Assembly (NCBI GenBank): GCA_935421135.1
Contig: OW285197.1
Coordinates: 8,182,223 to 8,246,222, forward strand
Reading direction: 5' to 3'
DNA: 64,000 nt
Source: Bugulina stolonifera
Lineage: Eukaryota; Bryozoa; Gymnolaemata; Cheilostomatida; Bugulidae
Positions 11,045-23,600 of this stretch are shown in pieces (the first letter of the stretch is position 1; every line of letters starts with the position of its first letter). The notes beneath the pieces are model-generated. The model had not been told where the DNA came from. It ran no database searches and saw only the letters and a list, made by a program, of their open reading frames with translations. The position numbers and the translations under genes were made by a program.

Positions 11045-14000
11045 CTACGATGTGCTACTTGTAGGCATACCAACAAGGTTAGACCTATTGATATCAGCAT
11101 ATACTGGTGGTTCGTAAATCACTTCAAAGTCTTCTTTACTAACAGCCTTGTAAACACAATCCTTCACAAAGATAATATTTGTTAGAAAGTTTGTTATCAT
11201 CCGAGTTACCAGCTTTCTAATGATTGGATAAACTCCGTAGTCGCTGCGACTCTGTGTCCGTAAAGTATCAGCGTACTCGAACTGGTATCCTGCGATCTTA
11301 TGGAAATGGTTTGGTGGCAGGTTTTTATCCATTACCAGCTGCTGGTATCTTTCTTCATATTCTGCCTGCATTTCCTATTTTTACAAACATAAATTCAGTT
11401 AATTTCTGTTGTTAAAGAAAGCCAAAATTATTAAGTTTAGTTTTTTACTAAAAGTCTCATTAACAGGTTGTTTTGTTCTCTGTAGAAGTCTTTGACACAA
11501 AAAATGCTTTGGCCAAATCTACCTATCACACTTTAATGGGAGGAAATCTAATATTCACAACCAAATGCGGCCATGCTCAGTTTCTCAGTATCTCTTGTAT
11601 AGACAAACAACAAAAGCTGTCATATCAGCAGCAACATTTACAAAATAAAAATACATTCCTATAAGAGTTTTTGAAGGATAAGTATGATCATGTATGATAC
11701 GTGGTTCTACTGTATATTATACATGTAACAGTGTACCTCTTGGCTGACTGCTGGAGTCTTCTCTGTGATGAATGCCACTGCAAGTTCTGCTTGCATGCTG
11801 AATTGTGGGAACATGACTGAGTTTTTGTTCAGTCCAATGTAGTAGAGTGAAGGGTGCTTTATGTCTATCATCAAACGATAAATGTTGGCCACGTGATTAT
11901 CTTTGACCTCTGGTCTGCATCTCTCACTCAAAAATGGGAAGTCAAACCTGAAACCAGTTGTCAGCATAAATATTTACCCATTTTACACTACGGAAGTTAT
12001 AAGTCAAATTTTCTTCAAAACTCATTCAAAATGCAGACTTTGAATCATCAAAACAGACAAATGGTATAGTACTCTAACCTGTAACCTGTAGTCAGTAAAA
12101 TGATGTCAGCCTGGACAATTCTTCTATTAACTAGTACAATCTTGCTCCCATCTATCCTGGCAATTCGTGGAACCCATTCACAGTTTTCCGGTAACGGGGT
12201 TTTAGTAAAATACTGACTATCATGGCTGAAGAAAATCTGCAATTTTCATGTGTATTGCCCATTAATCAAGTGGCAATATCAAATCTTATAACAAATACAC
12301 AATGTATTACAGTTTAAGAAAAGAAATTAGAAGTTGTTGCTCATAAACACACTACTCAGAAGCTTCACAGATAACATTATGGGATTTTCTTCCAAGGAGA
12401 TTTTCTAAGCGGTCAGGGTTTCAATTTCACATCTGTCAAAATAGCTTGTCCAGACTGGGGCTTGTACCCTGGCCCTCCACAGCATCTAGTCACCTGGCAA
12501 AGTAGTCAGGACGGTTATTTGCTAAACCAGTACAGCATCCTTAAAAAGAGCCCCTTGTAGAACAAATAAACTACTGTATATACCAAGTATTCAAAACCAA
12601 CTCGTATATTCACTTTTAAATAGCAATCTGCTCATAAGAAAGAGGTGTACATAACAAAAACTGACTTTGGAAATCCTGTAGATCACCGATAGGTTTCTGC
12701 CGAAAAAGAGGTTTGGTTTGATTATTATAAAAAAATCCCAGCTTCCTAGAGCTTTTAAATGCTTACCAGCAATGCCTAAATTGTCATACAATTTTGATTA
12801 TAATATGATTTGCTCTCATAACAAATCTTCACAAGGTACTAGATATCATTCAGCACAAAAATCCAATGAATAAATTTTTGCTCTTTAATTAAATTTGTGT
12901 CAACTGATGTGTAATTTCATGCGTATTTCAAACAAGGTTGGCGGCTAATGCAGCTGAAATGGTACCTTTCTAGCACTGGTGTGAATGTCCAGGAGTAAAT
13001 CTCCACCAGATATTCCACCTCCGACAATCAGAACCGTCTTGTCTGCATAGTATTCCGGTGTCTGATAATACATACTGTGAATTATTTCTCCAGGGAAAGT
13101 CTTCATTCCTTCCAGACTTGGTACATATGCTTTGCTGTAGTGACTAAAAGTGTATGTAAGCTCTACTGTGAAAGTGCATCGTCATGCTGCCTATTACACA
13201 AGTACATGATTGTTCATTTACCTGTTAACAGAGCATTTAAAAATCGGCATTTTTTCAATGGCATAAACATGAACTGAAAATTGGACTTGTTCTTTGACCT
13301 AGAAATTACAAATGTGTCCATAATTCTACGAAATAGTTTGTTTAAGTTTACAATAGAGCTGCATGTGATGTGTTGGAATACTGTGGTGAAGCAGCCTGCC
13401 TGGACATAGACTGAGTTCTTACGCTTCATCTACATTGACATTGCATACCTATTATCCATTCATGCATATTGTCTTACCTTACACAATTGTTATACATGCA
13501 TACTTATACTATATCTCAATCAACTACTATCGTGTGCTCCATATTGTTATCCACCAATCAGATTCATTGCAGTTACACTTTGGGTTTTCTCACATAATAT
13601 TATAAGCAATTATCTTCTCTTATCTGTTTGTATTAAACAGAGTCTTTTATCATGTACTTTTTAAGGCCGATATCTTAGAATAGGCTCATACTTATACAAT
13701 TTCCATTTCGGACTATTGTAAGCACTTTTTGTGCCAAGGCCGACACTTTTTGTGGCCAACGTCGGGCAGAATCGTCCATGTTGTTGCATCAGTTCCGGAC
13801 CCGATACCTTATTGGTCGGCCGATACCTCATTGACCTCTTTTTGTATATAGTATATAAGGCAACGCATTTTATGTATGAAATCAGTTGTTGATTGCGCTC
13901 TAATAAAGCAACATCTCCTAACTCAAACTTATAGAGGCTTACTCTTGTAGGCGGGTAACTCCACCGCGGATCCATAGATCCATACGGCTCGAGTTCATCC

Positions 14001-17000
14001 CATCCTCGTTTAAGCATTGTGACCCCTGCTATCAGAATCCATCGCGCGGCGAATTGACTTCCACGCAATAAGCGCTCAAAGTCCAAAAAGCTAAACTGAA
14101 ACTTACCATGCTGATTTTCAGCTTTCAATATTATTATACTAATTGAAGCATGCTCTTTCACTTTCTGCTAACCAATTAGCAATCAGTACAGCACAAATAG
14201 GTGTAAACTCCGTTCAAAGTCGTTGCTACTGAAGTCACGTGATTTATCATGGAGGCACATGGTGGGACCAGGATTTTACTCTCTGATTATTTAAATCAAT
14301 ATTGTTTACTTTATGGATCTTGTTGATGACCTTTCTGATCAAGAAAGTAGTGGAAAGGAAAGAGACTAACTTTATACCATTAATTTAGGTGAGGCCCAGA
14401 ATTGCCCCGATATACTGGGAGATATTGATGATAGTAATAGCGTAAAAATTGTGAAAATTCTTCAAAATTTTAATTATCAATAATCCTGTTGCTAAAGACT
14501 TGAGACTGATTTCAGGATGCACAAGCTTATTACCAAGTCAAGCATTACCAGTTTTACTGATGAAATTATTCAGTCTGTGAGAGATGTGCTCACAGCTCTT
14601 GACCAGCCATTACTAGATCTCCTAAAATTTATTAAGCAAAATCTCTTCCATAATAGTCAATTCTGTCTGCTACTACTAATTCCCACAAGGCCAAGAAGAG
14701 AAAATACTTTGTAAAGATTTCCATTATGAAGGTGAGCAACTTTTTCATCAATCAGATAGTTAGTATGACATTAAGCTACCTGAATTATAGGCTGAGGCTA
14801 ATCCACTAGTAAATATAAGTTTATATAAATTAGTTCTGCTGTAATCTCCATGTGTACTACATATACATGTACATGTGACTTACCACATATCCTACCCTCT
14901 TCATCTTGTTTGAGTAACCAATGTACATCACATGTACATTACACTGGGATCAATAACATAGGTTGAAAACTCACATAAGTGAGTATCTACATGTACATGT
15001 ATTTATCTTAAGTTATTAAGTAAAACAATTCATGTCCAAGGTATTCATGACTATTTGTAGGAACATCATTCTGTTGCCAGGCTTTTATGTGTATGAACAT
15101 CAGTGGGACGTCTCCTCTATTTCTAGCCTTGTCAAATATTTATAAGGAGTATGGTACAACTCCCTTCAACTTCAGCGACTTCAAGTTGCAAGATCAAAGC
15201 AGTCAACTTCGGCCAAGCTTCTTGTGGACTTCCTGAATGCTGTCAGCTCTATCCATACACAGCCTCCTAGGATGGGTTCCAGGTAAGTTGACTTTCTACA
15301 GGCATCAAATATTCTCTTACTGATATAATTTTCATTATCATTGATTCCAGAATGTGCCTCTGTTGCTAAAAAGCAAAGATGAAGGCAGATTACATAAGTT
15401 CGTCCGCATTAAAGATAATACCCACATATTGTAATACGTAGGTACATGTACATGTACATGTATCACATTGCTCCAATACTGCAGTAGTAAACATACACAT
15501 AGTTTGAATCTACTAGTATTATACACTCACATGACTATTGTATCTGTCTCTCATAACCTCTGCCTTCCTCCTTGAAGTACTAAAGTGCAGTGATCATTTC
15601 CAAAAAACTAGCAGTAAAAAGCTTTGTTGCAAAGCTATGCATACATCAGCTTCAGCTTTCAATATCTTGTTGTATGACTGCCCATGTCCTGTTATAGCTA
15701 GCAAGTCACACTGAGGTAATGGTAAAGCATGTGGGTTTGTAATCTGGAGGTCCAGAGTTCGAATTTAGTCTATTACATCTGCTACACTTAAGTTTTTGTT
15801 TCTCTTCTTTTTTCACTGTCAAAATTATTAATACATAACATACTCTCAACAGGATTCAAGAAAACAGATGTTAAGGTGCTACCATCTGATCTGAAGTGGA
15901 AGGACTATGGAAAGACTACAACTCAATGAAGTTCATAATTTGGTCTATTTCACCAGATTGACGGAATCCGGATAGTTTGAACCTACCTACTGTACCTCAA
16001 AGACCCTTCTCGGGGCTACCCACATATGAGAGACAATTTTTGTTACCTTGTTACAATATGTGCAGTATTTTCTGTTTTACTTGCATTGCAATCTATGTTA
16101 AAATTTATCTTAATGCAGCATGTCCATCGCAGTTGGTGCACAAGTTCATTTTCGCTGTTTTGTCGAAAATCCAAAATCAGTACACCTTGTTTAAGTGAGG
16201 ATGGGACACAAGATACTGTGTTTACATTGTTTTAAGTTATTCCATCAGATTCTTCACCCATTTTTACCCCTAGTCAGTGAAAACTAGCAATGTAAGTTAA
16301 TTAGTTATGACCGTTGCTAAGTTCTGAATAGTGTAAACAATAAATTATTGGGTCGAAAACTTTAAACCAGAATTTCTCAGTTCGCTGTTCTTTGAAAATC
16401 GACAGATATAGGCCCAGTATTATCCTGATAAAAATTGAACCGTTGGTGCTAGAATAAAAAGGAAAACAGATTTGAAATCCTCATAAATATCTACATCTGA
16501 AAACATAAGTATCTCAAAATCTTTGGGTACCTCCCGATGTCTGATTCTGATAGCAGGGGTCACATATCTCTACACCGCTTCTACGACTTAGGTCGATCCC
16601 GGATTCTATATGAATCTAGCGTCGGGCTTAAGATTCTATAATACCAGATCTTTTATTGCACTCCTCTGGAGTATGAAGTCTACAAGACCTACATCGGTTC
16701 TAAGCTCTTCAATGAGTCTTGGCATCGGCCTACGTCAGATAATATATAATAATAAGAGCACCTAATAACTGTTCTCTCTTTCATGTAATGAGCAGAAGGT
16801 TACTTGGTTGGCCTCTACCACCTTCCAGGCCCTTCCCATACCAGTGGCCCATCGGCGCTTGTATGTAACTACACTCAAAGCATTACAATACTGTAGCACT
16901 AACAAACTTTAATTTAATATATTAAATGATCATAGTTCATTCTAGACAATTATTACCCATTGCAGACCATCACAGCATCAAATTGTTTAGTGGTCATAGC

Positions 17001-19506
17001 TCCAGTTTCCTCATTTCTTACAGTCACATACCATCTCTCTGCACCATTCTCTGTGGTAAATGGATCCACTTCCAGGACTCTATGACGGAACTTGACAGCA
17101 AACACACCAATTTTATTAATTTTTTTTACTAGACAGCTGAACGATGTAGTTAAGCATGTAGAAATTGATCAAAAAAATGTTTAACATTGGTCAAATTTAG
17201 TGCCGTTATTCAAGAACACGCACTCACCTTGCTTTAGTCATGGACATATACACTGTAAGTCATTTCTCTTACTATGACAGTTGCATTGATTTGTGACTGA
17301 CAACACTGCAAACATGAATTTGAAAATTCGATCGCGAAAAACTCAGCAAGGAACAATCTCAATAACTGTGATTCAAAATCAGTAAGAACTGCTGCTAAAC
17401 ATTAGTCTTGATCCTCTTTTTCCAATAACTGGCTGGTTCAACTGTACAGAACATCAAGAGACAAAGGACTTTATTTATAGTTCTACATGTAGTTCAGCAT
17501 TTAAAGAGATCGTGCAAAGGTTTGTCTTTTCATCTACCTTGATGTACTGATGCATGCTGAAGTGATTTGCGAAGCTCTCCATGTATTCCAAGATCTGTGC
17601 ATGTGGTAGAAAAGACTTCTCAATAGATGAAGCAAATGGAAAGTCCAAAAATCCCCCAATCTCCTTTGGTAGATTAGTCCTAAGAGAAACATATAATACA
17701 TGTGCAACAACATTTGCGCTGCGTCAGCGTTGCATTCTATAAATTGCTGCCTTCCAGCTGGTTACACTGTATATAGACATGGTGGAGCTTGTGAGCTAGT
17801 ACACAGTTTGTAGTGCACAGTACTGTATTTACATGTTGAGTTGAAAAAAGGTGTTCAATATTTGGCCCACAAGGAAGAAAATATTTTTGCTTAACAAGTA
17901 GAGGAAACTTTCAAATTTTAATGCTCAAAAGATCTAAAATTTAGATGGAACATCTAGATCATCGTCTCTCAAGCACCTTTTATCAACAACGAAACTAAAC
18001 AATGACAAAAGTAGTGATGATAATATGAGGCTAGAATAATTGCGGTTCTGAGCATTTACATGTATGTGTTCAACACATTCACGCACATACATGTAGCTAA
18101 ATACAACTCTAATCGTACTTTGTGCTTGGCATGGTCAGTTGATTGTTATGAATAGCCAAGTACATGTATCATCAGGCCATATTTCTTTCAAAACTCTTCT
18201 AGATTAACACATTTACTCTCAGTCTCCCCTCTTAGGCCCCACTCTTAGGGCCCACTCTTAGGGCCCACTCTTAGGGGCCACTTTTAGGGCCCACTCTTAG
18301 GGCCCACTCTTAGGCCCCACTATTAGGCCCCACTCTTAGAGCCCACTCTTAGGGCACACTCTTAGGGCCCACTCTTAGGCCCCACTCTTAGGCCCCACTA
18401 CTAAGTCCCACTCTTAGGCCCCACTCTTAGGCCCCACTCTTAGGCCCCACTCTTAGGGCCCACTCTTCGGGCCCACTATTAGGCCCCACTCTTAGGGCCT
18501 ACTCTTAGGCCCCACTCTTAGGCTGCGTAAAGGATTGACAGAGATGATGTAAATTTCATCCTCCCAACATCTTGTTGTACTAAATCTGGTATTATGCGGC
18601 TCTCAGAAATAATATCTTTCAGCTTACAACAATATTTCATGAAATAGCAAGCCTATTCCAATAAATAGCAAGCCTATTCCATTAAATACCAAACCTATTC
18701 CATTAAATAGCAAGCCCATTCCATGAATTTAGATCACTTGTCTTAAGCAAATTCCCTTAAACCACTACTGTCTCACCATTCAATATTTTAAAAGAATACT
18801 GGTCATCTTATTTCATGAAGATTGATGTGCTGTTTGTCTTTGTAAACCTAGTGGCAGCCAAGATAAACTCATTTGAATATTGGCTATTATGACCTCCATT
18901 CAGCATTGAGACCTGTTAAGTTCCTATGGCTATGCCTGTTCTAAGTCTATACTTGTAACTTATGTACATAGGTAAGCTACTAACATCAAATAGCCCAGTA
19001 ATCTTGTTGAGCTAACACTAACTGTCATTCTATAAATAACTCTTGTGCACAGTGATGAATAAGTAAGTTAGAGTCATGCCCACAAAAAACAATGCAATGC
19101 ATTGCAAGTCCTATGGCTATCTCTGTAGCACAGTTTTATATTAACTGCTTGAGAGCTTCCAAAATTCCCAGCATAGGCTGATTGAAGGTGAAATCAGCCA
19201 ATATTAAAATAGGGTTTTCTTGGCAGCAGCTAGGTTATCAAATACAAACAACACATCAATCTTACTGAAAAAGGATGGACAAGATTATTTGAAAATATTG
19301 AATGGTGCGACAGTAGTGGTTCAATTCACATACCTCATGTTGTCGTACATAGCCGTCATCTTGTAAGGATCTCTGTTTACCCATAATCCACCAACTCTGT
19401 CACTCACTTCATAAGCTGTGATGTTTACTTTATCTTTATATTTGATGAGAGATCTTATAGATGCCAGTCCTGAAGGACCAGCTCCTATTACTACTACTTC
19501 CTTCAT
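11045..19506 (-). CDS. Flavin-containing monooxygenase, copy F1
   Basis: Seven exons: 19506-19334, 17679-17538, 17090-16957, 13143-12966, 12236-12079, 11947-11737 and 11374-11045. They join to 1326 nt, 441 aa plus stop. FMOs use FAD, NADPH and O2 to oxygenate nucleophilic N or S atoms of small molecules. Motifs seen: FAD-binding GAGPSGL at residues 8-14, DRVGGLWV, the FMO fingerprint FPGEIIHSMYY near 166-176, a pyridine-nucleotide motif GGGISGG, and TTGY where paralogues have ATGY. Exon 5 is one codon longer than in the other copies and the C-terminal tail is the longest (ends GMPTSSTS). No signal peptide or hydrophobic tail is present, so the protein is probably cytosolic. Intron 3 holds LTR remnants; intron 1 holds a minisatellite and a MITE. 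F1 is the most diverged of the minus-strand copies. All splice sites used are GT-AG. The start is the ATG directly before the FAD motif, as in all paralogues. Confidence 0.88.
12425..12545 (-). repeat. Possible tRNA-derived SINE fragment
   Basis: On the minus strand, ACTGGTTTAGC resembles a Pol III A box and, about 55 bp later, GGGTACAAGCC resembles a B box. It lies in intron 4 of F1. Flanks and tail are not resolved. Confidence 0.3.
13657..14050 (+). mobile_element. LTR-like fragment, plus orientation
   Basis: Contains TATATAAGG near 13853 and AATAAA near 13902, plus blocks shared with 5440-5545. It runs to TTTAAGCA near 14026, followed by TTGTGACCCCTGCTATCAG, which looks like the start of a retroelement interior. 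The same motif occurs reversed at 16541-16562. No coding sequence of a retroelement follows. It sits in intron 3 of F1, antisense to the gene. Confidence 0.45.
14051..16540. other. Unassigned part of F1 intron 3
   Basis: About 2.5 kb between two inward-facing LTR-like fragments. It holds a tRNA-like piece near 15706 and some exon-like stretches with good donor sites on the plus strand (for example near 15288, TTCCAG|GTAAGT), but no recognisable domain. It may be decayed interior of a mobile element. Confidence 0.3.
15706..15772 (+). repeat. tRNA-like sequence, probably a SINE head
   Basis: GAGGTAATGGTAAAGC resembles a Pol III A box and CCAGAGTTCGAATTTAG a B box at the usual spacing. The ends do not pair as an acceptor stem, so a functional tRNA gene is unlikely. 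Confidence 0.4.
16541..16903 (-). mobile_element. LTR-like fragment, minus orientation
   Basis: Read on the minus strand it starts TGTAATGCTTTGAG, carries AATAAA near 16655 and ends next to TGTGACCCCTGCTATCAGAA, the same interior-start motif seen at 14027-14050. Its sequence recurs in degenerate form at 5560-5915. No target duplication was identified. Confidence 0.4.
18228..18524. repeat. 13-bp minisatellite, about 23 units
   Basis: Unit ACTCTTAGGGCCC alternates with variants ending GGCCCC, plus single-base variants (ACTATT, ACTACTAAG). It lies in intron 1 of F1. Confidence 0.95.
18757..19324. mobile_element. Full-length TTAA-flanked MITE (copy M3)
   Basis: The 560-bp element begins ACCACTACTGTCTCACC after TTAA (18757-18760) and ends GGTGCGACAGTAGTGGT before TCAA (19321-19324), a one-base decay of the target duplication. 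It is nearly the reverse complement of the copy at 2225-2797. It lies in F1 intron 1, with only nine intron bases between its right flank and the exon 1 splice donor at 19333. Confidence 0.88.
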
Positions 19507-20601
19507 AATGCTACACAGACACACAGACACGCAATACTCAGCTGTAGCAGTTTAGCAGCAACTAGTGAGTAAGCAGTATTACTTCATGTATCTCATAGTG
19601 CAGGACTATCAGTTACATGATTGCCCAAGCATACAATAAATACTTTGATGTCAGTCCCTTGGCATCTTGCCAGAATTGGAATGCTGATATTCACTTGCAA
19701 TGTTATAGATTAAGTATGGACTGATGACACTGCAAGGAATAGCAGGTACTTGCATTACTATCAAAGTCCATTTAAACTGCTCTCTATTACATGTTGCATA
19801 CTGTGCCTTTGTTGGTGTTATCTGCACAGTTAATTCCTCACAAATAAATTTGTCACTATGGTGGAGTTGTCCGCTTACTTATAACAGGAGAAGACAATTT
19901 ATCTAATATTGATTCATACTATCATGGTCTACCATTAGTAGCACAGTATTGTGTCTAGCAATACACAGTACACATCTGGATTAACAAAGTTTACTCATTG
20001 GTTATGCTCTTCTCAGGTTACACGCAGTTTATAAAGTTGATAAAAGAGGGCAGTATTAAAGGGTTTGTCTTCATTTGGATGTGCATGTATTTGGACCACT
20101 ATAACAATACACTAAACTATTTGCCACCATCATTAATCAACATGCTGACACATCCGTATTTTCACTATCTTTGTAATGATCAAAAGCAGTCAGGCGTTCT
20201 TTCAATGATTCAGATAGGTCATAGAACTTCTACAGTATGTGATACTGTACTCTAACCGTTGCCACTACTGTCATGTAACCTATTACAATGTGATGAGCTC
20301 TACGTGTACGTTACAAGGTTTAGTTAGCAAAAAGCGTAATTAATGAAATAAACTAGTCTAATCAAATTTATTTCCTTAGCACTTAAAAAACATAGTAATT
20401 ATAACAGCTATATGCAAAATTAATGTAATAATACACCAAAAAAACTATTGAATTAATTTTAAAGTTTAAAGAATAATAATTATGAATAATCTCACGCTGC
20501 AATGATTGTTAGCCTTTGGCCAATAATGAATATTTTAAAGATTGAAGGCATTTAAATGAGCATTCTGCCTGTTTAGTACGTATACTGTACATTGTATAGT
20601 A
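19507..20601. other. Intergenic region F1-F2 with presumed F1 promoter
   Basis: About 1.1 kb separating the F1 start (19506) from the F2 3' end. No further gene is supported. The stretch next to 19506 should contain the F1 promoter; no clear TATA box was picked out. Confidence 0.4.
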
Positions 20602-20607
20602 TTTATT
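20602..20607 (-). terminator. Poly(A) signal AATAAA of F2
   Basis: TTTATT on the plus strand gives AATAAA about 67 bp beyond the F2 stop codon at 20676-20674, at the expected distance for its 3' end. Confidence 0.55.
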
Positions 20608-20673
20608 CATGCATGATTACAATAATTGGTGTCGTAGTCAAACAAATTCTCAAATTGCTGAGATTTCAACAGG

Positions 20674-23600
20674 TTAAACTTGCAATTCAGGTGGTATATA
20701 GACAATCTCATAATCCTCGTCCCCTGTTACTCTGTAAACAACTTTGCGGAAATTTTCCATACTTTTACCAAAGTTCAGGAATGTATATTGAAACATTTTC
20801 TCAGCCAGTTTCCACCCAGGAGTTATGACCTTGCTCTGCTTCATTACTATATCAGCATACTCAAACTGGTCCTCCAAGAGGGTATGGAAATGTTTCGGTG
20901 CTCTGCCAGGATCAGTGACCTTCTTTCTGTACAATTCTTCATATTCTTTCCTCATTTCCTGCATCAAGTAAAACATAATACTTACATTTATTACGAGTGA
21001 CTCAGAGCTCTAAACAATGCACAATGACTCACCATCTACATTTAGATCATTCTGCAGTGCACAAAGTCATGTTCACATAACTTTTATGTACAACATGCAC
21101 ATTAAGTATTTTACCATCTTATACACCACAGGCCACTGAAGCATCTTTTGACATATTGTCTGGTGGGAAGATATGTACCGACATCTGAAAGATGTTAGTT
21201 ACATGTATTCTAGCTACAGCGATTTATTGAGAGGTCGGGTTATGCTACAACAACAGTCTTCATAGAAGGGCTTGCATTGAATTATTTTATTGAACTTTAG
21301 TAAATTTTATCCAAGGCACATGTATTATAATGAGCGCTTGTAGTTTTGTAGTGTAAACTGTAGATATCAGTTGAATTATCAAATAATACTGGTCACAGCA
21401 GGGATTTTTTTAATGAGACTGTGTGGAAAGGAACAATCTAGATGGGTCTAAATTTGTTACAGCACAATAAGGACATTGGTTGGTTCAACGGGACCCTACC
21501 TCGAAGACCTACATTGCGACCTGATTGGTTAAATTACCTTTTTGCAAACAGGTGGTATTGCATCACTGATGAACGCAGCAGCCAAGTCACTTTGCACACA
21601 TAAATGAGGTAAAATTAGGCCCAGCTTGGATAGGCCAATGTAGTAGAGACTTGGGTGATTTATATCTACCATCATTCTGTAGATGTTGGTCACATGTTCG
21701 TCCTTGACCTCTGGTCTACACCTCTCGCTCAGTAACGAGAACTCATACCTGTAAATATCATTTTATACGGTCCAAAAGTTGACAGTTCTACCCCTACACT
21801 ATACGAGTAAATACTCGATAACAAGGCAACAATCTAGATTTTTTAGCCGAGTAGTTAGCAGAGTAAAGTGGCTAGGTAGCACAGGAGTTGCGTGAGTTTG
21901 GATGCTCTTCCTAAGACTACCAATGACCTTCTTCGGAGAAAGCAAACTCGGATTTCCACAAAAAAATCCAGGCGAGGTCAGAGCTACTCCCGATGTATTC
22001 TACAGATGGATAAAATAAAAAATTTAACTGCATGTCCATTGTAACTATATCCTTAGCTGTATATGAACGGTGTTAATATACCTGTATCCAGTAGCCAATA
22101 GAATAATATCAGCCTGGATCACCCTTCCATCTGTCAGTATGATGCCATCACCATCTATCTTAGATATGTCTGGAACTGCCTCAGTCTTGTCTGGCAGAGG
22201 TGCTGTGAACTGTTCATTATGATGACTTAGATAAATCTATCAAAAGCAACCTTACTATTACATCCTCCACTCACTATAGATTTGCTGTTCTGTTACACTT
22301 TGCTTTGAGAGAATATAACATGAGATTTGGCAGCGGTAAAATTTACAATATGATTATTCGAGAGATCGTTTACACTGTACCTCGTGCAAAAATTTATAAA
22401 TATCAACAGTATATTTACATTATGTTAGAAGACCCAAGAGAATGGTTAGCAAGGGCGTTTCTAGCTATTGTCGCAGGAGTCGTGCGACCCCCCTTTGCAC
22501 TAACCAAAAGTCAAAACGGATTATGTACTACATTGTATTTAACCTTGTTGGTTGTCAGGGCAACCAGCAATAGCCTGTGTGCCCCGTCTAAAATGGAAAG
22601 TTGTGTCACCCACGATACCTATTTCATAGAGTTTAGTATACCAAATCTTTGCTAACTTGATCCCTTCTCTCAATCGTTGTGAGTAGCATAGAAAATACTA
22701 CCATTCTTTGTTTGGATTGAGGGTTTTATGGCAAATTTGCTGCCACTACTAACCTACTTGACTTTTTGAAGTGAGAATGCAACATTTTGTGTCCATATGA
22801 TATATAACTGACTGGTGACTTTTGTTGTAGTAGAAGTAGTCTAATGCTACTGATAATAAAATAATATAATCATCAATAATTAATAATTTTAATTTTAATT
22901 TGATGAATATAAATAATATCAATTACTGAATTAGTAATAATTATTTATAATATAATTAGTAATTTTTGTTGTTTTTTTATCGCTTTAATTACACAATTTG
23001 CTTATTGGCTTACTAGCATAAGCTGTACAACAACTAAAATAATACAATATGAATATTGTAATGGTCTCTGTGTTTTGGTGCGGTCGTCCTTGGACGACTA
23101 TCGACCCAGAAATGAAGTGCCTATGAGTGGTAATAGGACTTCGCATTACATGAAAGATCGAGCGGTCTCAGTAGCCCAAATACTACCAAAGACGACCCAT
23201 CTGATCTCAAGTCCGACCTTCAGACTATACAGTGAAAGAGAGTAGTTCAACCTAGTAGGCGGTTCGCAAAGCGAATGACCTAGTAAAAGGAAGAGAAAGT
23301 CCTTGTATCAAGTATAGATGTGTCTTTATTGAAAGCCAAGTGTAGACTGAGACAATGAACAGTAAAACAGTGCCCTTTATATAGTATAAGGACTTCCGGC
23401 CGACGTGACGTCGGGAAAAGACGACGTGTGGTCGTCCGGAAGTTGCGCAACAAGATGGCTGCCGGAAGCCCGACGGCCGACCCAAAATAGGTCGGGTTCT
23501 ACAAAAGTTGCTTATAATGGTCCAATTCATGTACAAAATGAATATCAATGGATTCTGAGAGGTCGGGCCTCTGTACATGGGTATAAAAGGCATTAAAAGA

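Noticed and set aside
14517..14714. Plus-strand 65-codon frame in F1 intron 3
   Set aside because: No domain or splice partners could be shown; probably decayed mobile DNA.
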